DNA of 64,000 nucleotides, from contig NZ_FOLY01000006.1 of assembly GCF_900112585.1 (NCBI RefSeq), positions 166,280-230,279 on the forward strand, written 5' to 3'. Of the stretch, positions 9,188-20,124 are shown in pieces. Every line of letters begins with the position of its first letter. The stretch's first letter is position 1. The notes beneath the pieces were generated by a model. That model saw nothing but the letters and a program-made list of their open reading frames with translations, was not told where the DNA came from and did not search any database. A program made the position numbers and the translations under genes. Source of the DNA: Kushneria avicenniae. Lineage in GTDB: Bacteria > Pseudomonadota > Gammaproteobacteria > Pseudomonadales > Halomonadaceae.

Positions 9188-12100
9188 ACCCGTCGCGCCT
9201 TTTCATTCTCCGACCGGTCGCCACCTCGCTGATCATGCTGGCCATTCTGATGGCCGGCGTCATGGCCTATCGCCTGCTGCCGGTGGCCTCCCTGCCGGAA
9301 GTGGACTACCCCACCATTCAGGTGACGACGCTCTATCCCGGCGCCAGCCCTGAAATCATGCTTTCCAACGTCACCTCGCCACTGGAGGACCAGCTCGGGC
9401 AGATTTCGGGTCTTGAGGATATGCGTTCCGCCAGCACCGGTGGGGCGTCGCTCATTACGCTGCGCTTCGGGCTCGATGCTGATCCGGGCGTGGCCGAACA
9501 GGACGTTCAGGCCGCCCTCAATCAAGCCGGCAACCTGCTGCCCGATGACCTGCCCATGCCGCCGAGCTACAGCAAGGTCAATCCGGCGGATGCGCCCATC
9601 ATGACGCTTGCGGTGCGCTCGGAGAGCCTGCCGCTGACACGTGTCTATGACCTGGTGGATACCCGGCTGGTACAGCGGCTCTCACAGGTCAGCGGTGTCG
9701 GTCTGGTCTCCCTGTCAGGCGGTCACGAGCCCGCCATCCGCATCGACGGTGACGCCCGGCGCATGGCGGCCCACGGGCTGGACATGGAAGCCGTGCGCAA
9801 TGCCATCACGGCGGCCAACGTCAACCAGCCCAAGGGCACCCTGTATGGCCCCTACCGCGCGCTGACCATCGATGCCAACGATCAGCTCACCTCGCCCGAC
9901 CAGTACCGCGACCTGATCGTTAAATACGACAACGACATGCCGCTTCGCCTTCGCGATATCGCAAGCGTTCACGAAGGCTCGGAAAATGCCTGGCTGACCG
10001 CCTGGGCCAACCACGACCCGGCGCTGATCATCAGCGTCCAGCGCCAGCCCGGGGCCAACGTCACCAGCGTGGTCGATGACATTCAGCGCCAGCTCCCCGA
10101 GCTGCAGGCCACCCTGCCGGACAGCGTGGACATCTCGGTGCTCAGCGATCGCACCCAGACCATTCGCGCCTCCGTGGAGGATACCCAGTTCGAGCTGGTG
10201 CTGGCCGTAGGGCTGGTCATCCTCATCACCTTCTTGTTTCTGCGCAATATTCCGGCCACCATCATCCCGAGCCTGGCCGTACCCATGTCACTGATCGGCA
10301 CCTTCGGCGTCATGCATCTGGCCGGGTTCAGCCTTAACAACCTCACCCTGATGGCCCTGACCATCGCCACCGGCTTTGTCATCGACGATGCCATCGTGGT
10401 GCTGGAAAACATCATCCGCCATCTGGAAAAGGGCGAAAAACCCGTCGATGCTGCCCTCAAGGGCGCCCGACAGATCTTTTTCACCATCATCTCGCTGACG
10501 GTGTCACTGGTGGCGGTACTGATCCCGCTGCTGTTCATGCAGGACGTGGTCGGAAGACTCTTTCGCGAGTTTGCCATCACGCTGGCCGTGGCGATCGTGA
10601 TCTCGGCGTTCATTTCGCTCACGCTCACGCCCATGCTGTGCGCGAAAATGCTCAAGGCACGCCCGGCCGAGAGAGACAGCGGCCACAACGACCCGCAGCA
10701 CCACGCCGAGAGCTACTCGGGTCTGTTCGGGCGGCTGCTGCGTCTTTATGACCGCGGACTTCAATGGGTATTAAGGCATCAGCGGCTGACGCTGGCCGTG
10801 GCGGTCATCACGTTTGCCGTGACCGCACTTTTGTATCTCGCCATTCCCAAGGGGCTGTTTCCGCAGCAGGATACCGGCGCCATCCGCGGCATCAGCGAGG
10901 CGGATCAGTCCATCTCCTTTGAGGCGATGGCCCATCACCAGCAGGCGCTGGCAGACATCATCCTGCAAGACCCGGCGGTCGAGAGTGTGTCTTCGAGCAT
11001 CGGTGTGAATGAGGACAACAGCACGCTCAACACCGGCCGCTTCCAGATCAATCTCAAGCCGCTGTCCGAGCGCGACAGTGCCGAGAGGGTCATCAAGCGA
11101 CTCACCGACAGGAGCCAAAGCGTCGCCGGCATGCGCCTTTACCTGCAGCCGCTGCAGGACCTGACGCTGGATGACAACGTCAGCCGCTACCAGTACCAGA
11201 TGTCGGTGACCAACAATGACGCCGATATACTGGCGCACGATGTGAAAGCCCTGCTGGAGGCCATTCGCCAGTCACCGGCCATTTCGGGCGTGGCCTCGGA
11301 TCTGCAGAATCGCGGCCTTCAGCTCTATCTGAATATCGATCGTGACCGTGCCAGCCGGCTGGGCATCAGCGTCAGCGACATTGATGCCACGCTCTATAAC
11401 GCCTTCGGCCAGCGTCTGATCTCGACCATCTTCACCCAGTCCAACCAGTACCGGGTGGTGATGAACGTCGCGGACGATCAGCAGCGTGGCCCTGCAGCGC
11501 TGGACCGTCTCTATCTTGAGGCAGAAAGCGGTGACATGGTGCCGTTGACGTCACTGGTCAGCATCGAACAGCGTTATACGAGCCTGTCGCTGTCACGCCA
11601 GAACCGCACGCCTGCGGCCAACGTCTCCTTTGACGTGGCGCCCGGATATTCGCTGTCGCAGGCCTTTGATGCCATCGATGATGCCCGCAGTCATGCCAGT
11701 CTCGACCGCGACACGCAGCTGAACTATCAGGGCGCCGCGCTCGGCTTTGCCGGCTCCACGGCCAATACGCTGCTGCTGATTCTGGCGGCCGTAGTGGTGA
11801 TGTATATCGTGCTGGGTGTGCTTTACGAGAGCTACATTCACCCGCTGACCATTCTCTCTACCCTGCCCTCGGCCGCCATCGGCGCACTGCTGGCGCTGAT
11901 GATCACCGGCAACGATCTGGGCATGGTGGGCATCATCGGCATCATCCTGCTGATCGGGATCGTCAAGAAAAACGCCATCATGATGATCGACTTTGCCCTC
12001 GACGGTCAGCGCCACCAGGGGCTGACGCCGGGTGAGGCGATCTATCGGGCGGCGCTTTTGCGCTTTCGTCCCATCATGATGACGACCTTTGCCGCGCTTT

Positions 12101-12306
12101 TTGGCGCCATCCCCCTGATGCTGGCCAGCGGCTTCGGCGCCGAGCTTCGCCAGCCGCTGGGTCTGGCCATGGTGGGCGGTCTGCTGGTGAGTCAGCTGCT
12201 GACGCTCTTTACCACGCCGGTCATCTATCTGTTCTTTGATCGGCTGTCCGGTCGCGTCATCGGGCACTCCCATGACGCTGATACCAGCAACGGGCATGTC
12301 TCATGA
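9184..12306 (+). CDS. mdtB: RND multidrug efflux transporter, MdtB-like subunit
   Basis: A 1040-aa HAE1-type RND pump: twelve transmembrane segments and two large periplasmic loops. The N-terminus reads [18 protein letters not shown], typical of the MdtB/MdtC branch. The proton-relay aspartates are at about residues 401-402 in [17 protein letters not shown] motifs recur in the C-terminal half ([24 protein letters not shown]). MdtB and MdtC act as a heterotrimer in E. coli and export novobiocin, bile salts and some metal-related compounds. It overlaps mdtA and mdtC by four bases each. No two-component regulator like BaeSR is adjacent. Confidence 0.9.
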   Translation: MNPSRLFILRPVATSLIMLAILMAGVMAYRLLPVASLPEVDYPTIQVTTLYPGASPEIMLSNVTSPLEDQLGQISGLEDMRSASTGGASLITLRFGLDADPGVAEQDVQAALNQAGNLLPDDLPMPPSYSKVNPADAPIMTLAVRSESLPLTRVYDLVDTRLVQRLSQVSGVGLVSLSGGHEPAIRIDGDARRMAAHGLDMEAVRNAITAANVNQPKGTLYGPYRALTIDANDQLTSPDQYRDLIVKYDNDMPLRLRDIASVHEGSENAWLTAWANHDPALIISVQRQPGANVTSVVDDIQRQLPELQATLPDSVDISVLSDRTQTIRASVEDTQFELVLAVGLVILITFLFLRNIPATIIPSLAVPMSLIGTFGVMHLAGFSLNNLTLMALTIATGFVIDDAIVVLENIIRHLEKGEKPVDAALKGARQIFFTIISLTVSLVAVLIPLLFMQDVVGRLFREFAITLAVAIVISAFISLTLTPMLCAKMLKARPAERDSGHNDPQHHAESYSGLFGRLLRLYDRGLQWVLRHQRLTLAVAVITFAVTALLYLAIPKGLFPQQDTGAIRGISEADQSISFEAMAHHQQALADIILQDPAVESVSSSIGVNEDNSTLNTGRFQINLKPLSERDSAERVIKRLTDRSQSVAGMRLYLQPLQDLTLDDNVSRYQYQMSVTNNDADILAHDVKALLEAIRQSPAISGVASDLQNRGLQLYLNIDRDRASRLGISVSDIDATLYNAFGQRLISTIFTQSNQYRVVMNVADDQQRGPAALDRLYLEAESGDMVPLTSLVSIEQRYTSLSLSRQNRTPAANVSFDVAPGYSLSQAFDAIDDARSHASLDRDTQLNYQGAALGFAGSTANTLLLILAAVVVMYIVLGVLYESYIHPLTILSTLPSAAIGALLALMITGNDLGMVGIIGIILLIGIVKKNAIMMIDFALDGQRHQGLTPGEAIYRAALLRFRPIMMTTFAALFGAIPLMLASGFGAELRQPLGLAMVGGLLVSQLLTLFTTPVIYLFFDRLSGRVIGHSHDADTSNGHVS

Positions 12307-15300
12307 GTCTGTCCTCGCCCTTCATTCAGCGACCGATCGCCACCTCGCTGCTGACGCTGGCGATCATTCTGGGCGGACTGCTCTCCTATATGCGCCTGCC
12401 GGTAGCACCGCTGCCGGCGGTATCGTTCCCGACCATTCTGGTCACAGCCAGCCTCTCCGGTGCCAACCCGGAGACCATGGCCTCGACAGTGGCGACACCG
12501 CTGGAGCGCTCGATCGGGCAGATCGCCGGCATCAGCCAGATGACCTCGTCGAGCTCGGAGGGCTCAACCAGCGTGGTCATTCAGTTCGATCTGGACAAGG
12601 ACATCAACGAAGCGGCCCGAGAGGTACAGGCGGCCATCAACCGGGCCGAGGCGCTGCTGCCAACCGCCATGACCAGCTCACCCCGGCTTCGAAAGCTTAA
12701 TCCGGCCGACTCCCCCATCATGCTGCTGTCGCTGACCAGCGCCGAGATCGACAAGGGCACGCTCTATAACCTGGCCGATCAGGAGATTGCCCCGCGCATA
12801 TCGCAGGTGGAGGGCGTTTCGCGCGTCAGCGTCGGCGGCAGCTCCTCACCGGCAGTGCGCGTCACGCTCAACCCGCGCAAGCTGGCAAATGGCGGTATCA
12901 GCCTTGATCAGATTCGAGATGCCATCAATGCGGCCAACAGCAACCAGCCGACCGGCTTTACCGAGGATGACCGATACCGCTGGAGCATTCATACCGACTC
13001 GCAAATGTTTGAAGCGCAGGACTATCGCAACCTGATCATCGCCAGAGATGGTGATCACATCATGCGTCTGGGCGATGTGGCCGACGTCGAGAAAAGTGTC
13101 GAAGACATTTATAACGTTGGCTTTTATAACCGCCAGCCGGCAGTGGTCATCGTGGTCAGCCCGGCCAGCGATGCCAACGTGATCGAGACCATCGACCGTA
13201 TCAGGGCGCGCCTGCCCGGCATCCACGCCGCGCTGCCCGCCAGTGCCGATCTTCATACGGTGCTGGATCGCTCTCCCGGCATCAGCGCCTCGCTGCAGGA
13301 AACCCAGATCGCCCTGATTCTGGCCGTGGTGCTGGTGGTCATGGTGGTATTTGTCTTTTTGCGTAACCCGCGGGCCACGCTGATTCCCAGCGCTGTCATT
13401 CCGGTATCGCTATTGGGCACCTTCATGGTGATGTCTCTGCTGGGCTATTCGCTCAACACGCTGTCACTGATGGCCCTGATCATTGCCATTGGCTTCGTGG
13501 TGGATGATGCCATCGTGGTGGTGGAAAACATTGCAAGACACATTGAAGCCGGCATGAACGTGCGCCAGGCCGCGCTTCTGGGCGCGCGAGAAGTGGGCTT
13601 CACGGTGCTGTCGATGAGCGTATCGCTGGTCGCCGTATTTGTACCGCTGCTGTTTCTGGGCGGCTTCATCGGCCGGCTTTTCCACGAGTTTGCCATGACG
13701 CTGGCCACGGCGGTGATGGTCTCGCTGCTGGTGTCGCTGACGCTGACGCCGATGCTCTGCTCGCGCTGGCTGAAAAGCACCGGAGACGACAACGCCTCCA
13801 GCGGCCTCAAGCGGGTGATCGAGCGCTGCGGCCAGCACATTCTGGCAGGCTATGAGCGCACGCTGGATGTCGCGCTGCGCCATCGACGGCTGACGCTTTT
13901 GTCGCTGGTGGCGGTGATCGTGCTCAACGGTTTTTTATATGTCCACATCGACAAGGGATTCGTGCCCGATCAGGACACCGGACGACTGATCGGCGCCGTG
14001 CGCGGCGATCAGAGCATCTCCTTTGATGCCATGTCAGCCAAGCTGGAAACGGCGCGCGACCGCCTGCTGGCCGATGACTCGGTGGCCAGCGTGCTGGGCT
14101 TTCTGGGCGGCAGCGGCCCAGCCGGCGGTGGCGTCAACTCGGCCACGCTCTTTGTGTCCCTGAAGGAGGATCGGCAGGGAGATACCAATGCCAACGGTAA
14201 CCGCCTCACGGCCATGATGGGCGATATTCCGGGCGTTCAGGTGTTCATGCGCGGGTTGCAGGATCTACACATGGGCGGTCGCTCCTCGAGTAACAGCCAG
14301 TATGAGCTGACGCTCAAAAGCGACGATCTCGCACTACTGCGGCAGTGGGCGCCGCGGGTGGCGCAGACCATGCGCGACATCCCCGAGATTACCGGCGTGG
14401 ACAGCGACAATCGCAGCGGCGGTCAGGCCATCAGGCTGGTCGTGGATCGCGACCGGGCCGCGCGCCTGGGGCTGAGCATGCGCGATATCGACACCCTGCT
14501 GGGCAATGCCTTCGCTCAGGGACAGATTTCAAGCGTCTACGAGGGCACCAATCAGTACTACGTGGTGCTGGAAGTCGCCAGCCAATGGCAGCGCTCGGCC
14601 CGGGCGCTGGAGATGATGCATATCGTCAACGATGACGGCAGCCCCATACCGCTGTCGGCGTTCAGCCACTACGAACGCAGCACCAGTCCGGTCAGCGTCA
14701 GCCACCAGGGACAGTTTGCCGCGACCACGGTGTCGTTCAACCTGAGCGACGGGGTGTCGCTTTCCGAAGCCACCGACATCATCAGTAACCGACTGGACCG
14801 CCTGCATCTACCCACCGATGTCCAGGCCGACTTCGAGGGCAGCGCCGCCAGTTTCCAGAGCGGCGTGGAAACCATGCCCTGGCTGATTCTGGCCGCGCTG
14901 GTGACGGTCTATCTGGTGCTGGGCATTTTGTATGAAAGCTACATTCATCCGCTGACGATATTGTCTACCCTGCCCTCCGGCGGAATCGGCGCGCTGCTGG
15001 CGCTGATGTGGCTCGACAAGCCCTTCACTCTGATTGCACTGATCGGCATCATCCTGCTGATTGGTGTGGTCAAGAAAAACGCCATCATGCTGGTGGATTT
15101 TGCTCTGAGCGCCGAGCGCGAGCGTGGTCTATCGTCGCAGGAAGCCATTCGCGAGGCGGCGCTGGTCCGCTTTCGTCCCATCATGATGACCACTCTGGCC
15201 GCCATTCTGGGCGCCCTGCCGCTGATGTTCGGCACCGATGAAAATGCGGCCCTGCGCGCACCGCTGGGTATCTCCATCGTGGGCGGGCTGATTGTCAGCC

Positions 15301-15365
15301 AGATCCTGACGCTCTACACCACGCCGGTGGTCTATCTCTACCTGGATCGTCTGCGACGACGCTGA
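12303..15365 (+). CDS. mdtC: RND multidrug efflux transporter, MdtC-like subunit
   Basis: A 1020-aa RND pump, paralogous to but clearly distinct from the preceding one. It starts [19 protein letters not shown], has the proton-relay Asp pair at about 401-402 ([19 protein letters not shown]) and the C-terminal [23 protein letters not shown]. In E. coli the MdtC subunit supplies proton translocation in the MdtB2C trimer; that role here is inferred. An intrinsic terminator follows 27 bases after the stop, so the operon is adaptor-pump-pump without its own outer-membrane channel. Confidence 0.9.
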   Translation: MSLSSPFIQRPIATSLLTLAIILGGLLSYMRLPVAPLPAVSFPTILVTASLSGANPETMASTVATPLERSIGQIAGISQMTSSSSEGSTSVVIQFDLDKDINEAAREVQAAINRAEALLPTAMTSSPRLRKLNPADSPIMLLSLTSAEIDKGTLYNLADQEIAPRISQVEGVSRVSVGGSSSPAVRVTLNPRKLANGGISLDQIRDAINAANSNQPTGFTEDDRYRWSIHTDSQMFEAQDYRNLIIARDGDHIMRLGDVADVEKSVEDIYNVGFYNRQPAVVIVVSPASDANVIETIDRIRARLPGIHAALPASADLHTVLDRSPGISASLQETQIALILAVVLVVMVVFVFLRNPRATLIPSAVIPVSLLGTFMVMSLLGYSLNTLSLMALIIAIGFVVDDAIVVVENIARHIEAGMNVRQAALLGAREVGFTVLSMSVSLVAVFVPLLFLGGFIGRLFHEFAMTLATAVMVSLLVSLTLTPMLCSRWLKSTGDDNASSGLKRVIERCGQHILAGYERTLDVALRHRRLTLLSLVAVIVLNGFLYVHIDKGFVPDQDTGRLIGAVRGDQSISFDAMSAKLETARDRLLADDSVASVLGFLGGSGPAGGGVNSATLFVSLKEDRQGDTNANGNRLTAMMGDIPGVQVFMRGLQDLHMGGRSSSNSQYELTLKSDDLALLRQWAPRVAQTMRDIPEITGVDSDNRSGGQAIRLVVDRDRAARLGLSMRDIDTLLGNAFAQGQISSVYEGTNQYYVVLEVASQWQRSARALEMMHIVNDDGSPIPLSAFSHYERSTSPVSVSHQGQFAATTVSFNLSDGVSLSEATDIISNRLDRLHLPTDVQADFEGSAASFQSGVETMPWLILAALVTVYLVLGILYESYIHPLTILSTLPSGGIGALLALMWLDKPFTLIALIGIILLIGVVKKNAIMLVDFALSAERERGLSSQEAIREAALVRFRPIMMTTLAAILGALPLMFGTDENAALRAPLGISIVGGLIVSQILTLYTTPVVYLYLDRLRRR

Positions 15366-15391
15366 TCGATGCCGGAATCCTTAGTGTTACA

Positions 15392-15421
15392 GGCCCTTTC
15401 CGGCAGCGGAAAGGGCCTTTT
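15392..15421 (+). terminator. Intrinsic terminator of the mdtABC operon
   Basis: A perfect 11-bp stem GGCCCTTTCCG / CGGAAAGGGCC with a GCAG loop, followed by TTTT. Confidence 0.9.
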
Positions 15422-15479
15422 GCATTCGACGCCCTGGTGAAGCGTTTTACGCTCGATTCATGAACAGCGTTTAACAACA

Positions 15480-15542
15480 TCACGTCAGATGGTAGGTTAC
15501 GGAAGACGTGACGTGTCACAACAATGAAAACCCTGTCACGTC
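15480..15542. promoter_or_regulatory. Repeated TCACGTC motifs and a GTGAC-N2-GTCAC palindrome before the porin gene
   Basis: TCACGTC occurs at 15480-15486 and 15536-15542 and inverted (GACGTGA) at 15505-15511. The palindromic 12-mer GTGACGTGTCAC lies at 15508-15519. The cluster sits 34-96 bases upstream of the porin ATG, where operators for an envelope gene are expected. The binding protein is unknown. It is not the GTGA-N6-TCAC spacing of CRP, because only four bases separate the half sites. Confidence 0.45.
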
Positions 15543-15575
15543 CTTCATACATAATAACGAGTAAAGGAACAGTTC

Positions 15576-16943
15576 ATGACCTCCCGAACGGATTCACGAC
15601 GTCTGAAACTACTGACCCTCTCCCTGAGCATCTCGACGGCCATGGCAGCCACTGCCGTTCAGGCCGCCCCCGATGATCAGCAGACCATCGAAGCGCTCCG
15701 CGCTCAGCTCCAGCAGATGCAGCAGCGCCTGGATCGACTCGAACAGCAACAGTCGGCCGGCACTTCCGGCAGCCAGCAGAGTGTATCGACAAACGAAGCA
15801 CCGGCTACCACAGCCCCACAGCAGGCTGACCCACAGTCACAGCAGAGTCTGGCTCAGCAAAACAAGTCCGCCATCGAGCAGATGCAGCAGACGGAATTCA
15901 GCGGTCAGCTTGTGTTCAACGGCAGCTTTAACGACTGGAGCGAGCAGAGCAAGGACACTACCGGAGACATGGATTTCGGCAAGTTTGTCCTTGCGGTGGA
16001 TGGAGAAGTGGACGATCTAGAGTATTCCCTGGAGTATCGTTTCTATGACGGTTACCAGTTCCTGAAATCGGGCTGGCTCGGCTTCAATCCCAACGATAAC
16101 GATACCATCCGCGTCGGTCTGGTCCAGACACCTTTCGGTAACATGGACTACGGCTATCAGGGCTGGTACGGCACCCTGCCCTATCTCGCCGGTTTCAACG
16201 ACAACCAGAATGCCGGGGTCAAGTGGGATCACCACCAGGGGCCATGGGATACCTCACTGGCCTTTTTCAAAAGCGATAATCTGGGCAGCGGCAACGAGCA
16301 TTATGGGGCCAACGCCATCGGAGACAGCCCCCAGGGGAACAGCGAAGAGAACCAGCTCGCCGCCCGTGCAGGCTATACCTTTGATCACGGTGATGACTAT
16401 TCAACCCAGCTGAACGTCTCCGCCAAGGGCGGGCAGCTCTATAATGAGCAGACCAATCGCAGTGGCGATAACTGGTCGGCGGCGATTGGTATTGACGGTT
16501 CATATGGCAACTGGCGCACCATGCTCCAGGCCACAACATATGAATATAACCCCAAAAACCCCTCGGAAGCGCAGTCCGAAATTTCTGATAATGTCATCCA
16601 GATCGGGGCCTTTGGTTTCAATTATCTGATTCCGAAACGCGGCCAGATGTATACGGCCAGCGCCAGCTACAGTATGGATGTCGACTGGGGACCCGTTGAA
16701 AACCTGTTCTTCTTCAACGACTTCAGTTACATCGATCCGGCCGGTGACTTTTCCTCCATCAATGGCGGCTTTGGCGATCAGGATGACCCCATGCTCAATG
16801 ACCTGGGGGTACTGGTGACTGCCGGGCCCTACTTTGCCTGGTTTGATATCATCACCAACAAGAACGGGCTGAACTACTTCGGCTCACCGGTGGATAACGG
16901 TTGGCATACCAGTATCCAGACCAATTTCGGCATCAACTTCTAA
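15576..16943 (+). CDS. Outer-membrane porin with N-terminal coiled coil
   Basis: A 455-aa protein with a signal peptide cleaved after about residue 30 (AVQA). A Gln/Leu-rich coiled coil follows (about 34-55, EALRAQLQQMQQRLDRLEQQQ region), then a Gln/Ser/Thr-rich linker to about residue 100. The rest is a beta-barrel with alternating aromatic and polar strands and a C-terminal phenylalanine (FGINF). This resembles the phosphate-selective OprO/OprP and DcaP-type trimeric porins. Substrate cannot be read from sequence; the Pho-regulated ugp operon 850 bases downstream makes an anion or organophosphate role possible but unproven. AAAGGAA lies eight bases before the ATG. A terminator on each side shows it is transcribed alone. 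Confidence 0.75.
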   Translation: MTSRTDSRRLKLLTLSLSISTAMAATAVQAAPDDQQTIEALRAQLQQMQQRLDRLEQQQSAGTSGSQQSVSTNEAPATTAPQQADPQSQQSLAQQNKSAIEQMQQTEFSGQLVFNGSFNDWSEQSKDTTGDMDFGKFVLAVDGEVDDLEYSLEYRFYDGYQFLKSGWLGFNPNDNDTIRVGLVQTPFGNMDYGYQGWYGTLPYLAGFNDNQNAGVKWDHHQGPWDTSLAFFKSDNLGSGNEHYGANAIGDSPQGNSEENQLAARAGYTFDHGDDYSTQLNVSAKGGQLYNEQTNRSGDNWSAAIGIDGSYGNWRTMLQATTYEYNPKNPSEAQSEISDNVIQIGAFGFNYLIPKRGQMYTASASYSMDVDWGPVENLFFFNDFSYIDPAGDFSSINGGFGDQDDPMLNDLGVLVTAGPYFAWFDIITNKNGLNYFGSPVDNGWHTSIQTNFGINF

Positions 16944-16975
16944 ACGAAGTTACTTCCAGAAGAAACTGGTGAAGA

Positions 16976-17006
16976 CAAAAACCCCGGCCATGGCCGGGGT
17001 TTTTTA
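16976..17006. terminator. Bidirectional terminator between porin and GNAT genes
   Basis: The perfectly palindromic ACCCCGGCCATGGCCGGGGT is flanked by A residues on the left and six T on the right. It can terminate both convergent transcripts. Confidence 0.88.
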
Positions 17007-17019
17007 ATGCGCCGACAGA

Positions 17020-17646
17020 TCAGGTCAACGTATCGAAATGCGCCAGACCTTCGCCAAAGCGGGTCTTGTAGCGTTCGAAAAGCGCCGGGTCGCGCTTGAA
17101 GGCGCGCAGCACGGCGTCAGACTGAAAGGTGACGACCTCCGGCGCCTGCTCGAGCGCATCAACACTCGAAAGCGCGTTGAAACCGGTGCGCAGATCACTG
17201 TCACCGTGGCGATACCAGCGCTCGAAGCCAAAGGTGGTGAAAAAGGCCTCCAGTCTCGGGTCCGCCGTACTGGTTCGCATGGCCGTCGATTCGCCGAGCC
17301 GGGTCACCAGCCGCCGACCGTAACCACGGCCGCGCTTTTTTTCGGGCGTGCCCAGAAGCCTCAGCGCCACCCCGCGCCCTTCTACTTCAAGGGTGAGCAG
17401 CGCCACCGAACACAGCCTTTGGTTATCATCCAAAAGCGCCACGATGCGCGCCGACTCCTGCTCCAGCAGTCGGCTGGCACCGGCAAATTCGACCAGGGGA
17501 TCAAGCCCTGCTTCCCGCCCGAAGACGCTGGCACAGAGCATGGCCAGACAGGCGTTACGATCCTGCGGTTCGGTGATATATGAAATCTTCAAAGCTGCGT
17601 CTGCCCGCCGTTCAAAAGCGACATGATGCCACGATGCTTTCATCAC
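17020..17646 (-). CDS. GNAT-family N-acetyltransferase
   Basis: A 208-aa protein with the acetyl-CoA-binding signature of GNAT enzymes, RGRGYGRRLV (about residues 105-114), preceded by a beta-strand pair around LCSVALLTLEVEGRGVALRLLGT. Acceptor substrate is unknown. The start is unsure: GTG (17646) and ATG (17643) are adjacent and neither has a clear Shine-Dalgarno sequence. It is divergent from ugpB, and the ugp Pho box lies between them, so it might share phosphate control. The C-terminal third has no feature I recognise. Confidence 0.65.
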   Translation of the reverse strand: MMKASWHHVAFERRADAALKISYITEPQDRNACLAMLCASVFGREAGLDPLVEFAGASRLLEQESARIVALLDDNQRLCSVALLTLEVEGRGVALRLLGTPEKKRGRGYGRRLVTRLGESTAMRTSTADPRLEAFFTTFGFERWYRHGDSDLRTGFNALSSVDALEQAPEVVTFQSDAVLRAFKRDPALFERYKTRFGEGLAHFDTLT

Positions 17647-17693
17647 TGGCTAACCGGCCTTCCGACATGCGCTTGCTTCTACTCTGCGCCCTT

Positions 17694-17711
17694 CTGTCAT
17701 GCGACTGACAC
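17694..17711 (+). promoter_or_regulatory. Pho box (PhoB-binding site) of the ugp operon
   Basis: CTGTCATGCGACTGACAC consists of two 7-base repeats (CTGTCAT, CTGACAC) separated by four bases, the canonical Pho-box layout. CATGAT, a plausible -10, starts ten bases downstream, the usual spacing for PhoB-activated promoters. It lies 83 bases before the ugpB start. This agrees with PhoB control of ugp in E. coli. Confidence 0.7.
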
Positions 17712-17793
17712 ATGCTCGCCACATGATTGCCATGCGGGCCTCGCAGCATATCGCCGCAGCCAATATTTCCATAAGAGAGACGCGGAGCACGAC

Positions 17794-19128
17794 ATGGTCA
17801 AGGGATTCGGAAGCATGGCCGGAGTGGCAGCGCTGTCCACACTGACGCTGCTGGGCGCACAACCGGTAGCGGCCGCCACCGAGGTGGTCTGGTGGCACGC
17901 CATGGAAGGCAGTCTGGGCGAAAAGGTCAACGAAATTGCCGAAGGCTTCAACCAGTCGCAGTCCGACTACGTGGTCAAGCCTGTCTACAAGGGCACCTAC
18001 GGCGAAAACATGACCTCGACCATTGCCGCCTTCCGAGCCGGCAAGGCGCCGGCCATCACCCAGATTTATGAAGTCGGCACGGCCACCATGATGAACGCCA
18101 AGGGCGCCATCTATCCGGTCTACCAGCTCATGAAGGATACCGGCCAGCCCTTTGATCCCAAGGCCTACCTGTCAGCGGTGACCGGCTATTACAGCACCGC
18201 CGATGGCAACATGCTGTCGCTGCCGTTCAACTCCTCGACGCCGGTGGTCTATTACAACCGTGACCTGTTCGACAAGGCAGGCCTTGACCCCGACAGCCCA
18301 CCGACCACCTAGGAAGACGTGGCCAGTGCCGGTCAGAAAATCGTCGATAGCGGCGCTGCCAGCTGCGGCTTTACCACCACGTGGCCGAGCTGGATTCAGC
18401 TCGAAAACTTTGCCGCTCGCCAGAACATTGCCTTTGCAAGCGAGCAGAACGGCTTTGGCGGTCCCTCGGCGCGGCTCGTGTTCAACGACAGCGACGCCAT
18501 CGTCTCCCACGTACAGGACCTGATCGACTGGCAAAAAAGCGGCGTCTTCAGCTACGGCGGCCGTGAAGATCAGGCCTCACCGCGCTTTTTCTCCGGCGAC
18601 TGCGCCATGCTGATGGCCTCCTCGGCCAGCTACGCCAGCGTGCGTGACAATACCGAAAGCTTTGAATTTGGCGTCGCGCCCCTGCCCTGGGACCCGAAAG
18701 TCATCGATCAGCCGAAAAACTCGATCATCGGCGGCGCCTCGCTGTGGGTGCTCAGAGGCCAGAATGACGATGTTTACAAGGGCGTCGCAAAATTCTTTGA
18801 CTATCTCTCCTCGCCGGAAATACAGGCCGACTGGCACCAGTTCACCGGCTATCTGCCCATTACCCGCAAGTCCTATGACCTGACCCGCGAACAGCACTTC
18901 TACGACAACAACCCCGGCACCGAGATTGCTCTTAAACAGATGACCGGCGGCGAGCCGACCGATAACTCCCGTGGCCTGCGACTGGGCAACATGCCCCAGA
19001 TTCGCGAGGTCATCGAAGAGGAGCTCGAACGCGCGCTCAACGGTGACAAGAGCGCCAGACAGGCGCTTGATGATGCCGCCAGCCGTGGCAACGAGCTGCT
19101 TGAGCAGTTCGAGCGCAGCGTACGCTGA
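17794..19128 (+). pseudogene. ugpB: sn-Glycerol-3-phosphate ABC transporter binding protein, interrupted by an amber codon
   Basis: The full reading is 444 aa with one in-frame TAG at 18310-18312 (codon 173). Sequence on both sides of the stop matches UgpB: signal peptide MVKGFGSMAGVAALSTLTLL up to about residue 29, EVVWWHAMEGSLGEKVNE, and after the stop STIAAFR-type lobes ending in TGYLPITRKSYDLTREQHFY and GLRLGNMPQIREV. E. coli UgpB has Trp where the stop lies (KTW then acidic residues), so one G-to-A change of TGG explains it. There is no frameshift and no other damage. Possible readings are a recent nonsense mutation, a sequencing error, or suppression. Translation restart at GTG or ATG codons after the stop could not give an exported protein. 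First gene of ugpBAECQ, 83 bases after the Pho box. Confidence 0.9.
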
Positions 19129-19203
19129 CGTCCTCCCCCGGCGGTGCTGCCGCCGGGGACCTCTCAAGCTGACGTTTCTTTTTCAGGACACGCCGCCACC
19201 CGT

Positions 19204-20082
19204 ATGACCACCTTTCAGCGCCACCGCCTTACGCCATGGCTACTCATGGCCCCCCAACTGGTCATTGTGCTGGTGTTCTTTTTCTGGCCGGCCTTCACTG
19301 CCCTGCGTCAGTCGCTGTATGTGCAGGACGCTTTCGGGCTGGGCGAGACCTTTGCCGGCCTTGCCAACTTTACGCGGGTACTGGCTTCACGGAGCTATCA
19401 CGAGGCGCTGTTCAATACGGCCATTTTCAGCCTGAGTGTCGCGCTGGGTGCCATGGCACTGGCACTGCTTCTGGCCGTCATGGCCGATCGCGTTCTAAAG
19501 GCTGGCCGCGTCTATCGAACCCTGCTGATCTGGCCCTACGCCGTGGCCCCGGCCGCCGCCGGTGTGCTGTGGATGTTCATGCTGGATCCCACACTTGGGG
19601 TGATGACCCGCGCGCTGACCACGCTGGGCATTGACTGGAACTTCAGACTCGACGGCACGCAGGCCATGATTCTAGTGATCATTGCCGCCATCTGGCAGCA
19701 GATGAGCTACAACTTCGTGTTCTTTCTGGCCGGTCTGCAGGGCATCCCGGCCAGTCTTCTGGAAGCCTCCGCCATTGATGGCGCCGGCCCCTGGCGGCGC
19801 TTCTGGACCATCACCTTTCCGCTGTTGTCGCCGATCAGCTTCTTCCTGCTGGTCATGAACACCATCTACGCCTTTTTTGAAACCTTTGGCACCATCGACA
19901 CCACCACCAGCGGTGGCCCGGGTGGCGCTACCCGCACGCTGGTCTACAAGCTGTATCAGGACGGCATCGTGGGGCTGGACCTGGGCGGTTCGGCGGCGCA
20001 GTCAGTGCTGTTGATGCTGATGGTCGGGCTTTTGACCCTGATTCAGTTCCGCTACGTCGAGCGCCGCGTGCAGTACCACTGA
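19204..20082 (+). CDS. ugpA: sn-Glycerol-3-phosphate ABC transporter permease UgpA
   Basis: A 292-aa inner-membrane permease with about six transmembrane helices. The cytoplasmic EAA loop reads EASAIDGAGPWRRFWTITFPLL (about residues 190-211), where the ATPase docks. With UgpE it forms the channel for glycerol-3-phosphate and glycerophosphodiesters. Start ATG 19204 gives the typical N-terminus of the family (RHRLTPWLLMAPQL); upstream in-frame codons would add unlikely residues. The ribosome binding site is weak (AGGA 14 bases away). It lies 75 bases after the ugpB reading frame and depends on the same promoter, so polarity from the amber codon could reduce it. Confidence 0.93.
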   Translation: MTTFQRHRLTPWLLMAPQLVIVLVFFFWPAFTALRQSLYVQDAFGLGETFAGLANFTRVLASRSYHEALFNTAIFSLSVALGAMALALLLAVMADRVLKAGRVYRTLLIWPYAVAPAAAGVLWMFMLDPTLGVMTRALTTLGIDWNFRLDGTQAMILVIIAAIWQQMSYNFVFFLAGLQGIPASLLEASAIDGAGPWRRFWTITFPLLSPISFFLLVMNTIYAFFETFGTIDTTTSGGPGGATRTLVYKLYQDGIVGLDLGGSAAQSVLLMLMVGLLTLIQFRYVERRVQYH

Positions 20083-20124
20083 CCTCGTGTCATCAACGCG
20101 AACATTCACCGGGGAAACCCTGTC

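Noticed and set aside
15508..15519. CRP site before the porin
   Set aside because: The half sites GTGA and TCAC are separated by four bases, not the six required for CRP.
18310..18312. Programmed stop-codon read-through or pyrrolysine at the ugpB TAG
   Set aside because: There is no read-through context or pyl gene visible, and a Trp codon one base away explains the position; a mutation or error is simpler. I keep it as a finding because suppression cannot be excluded.
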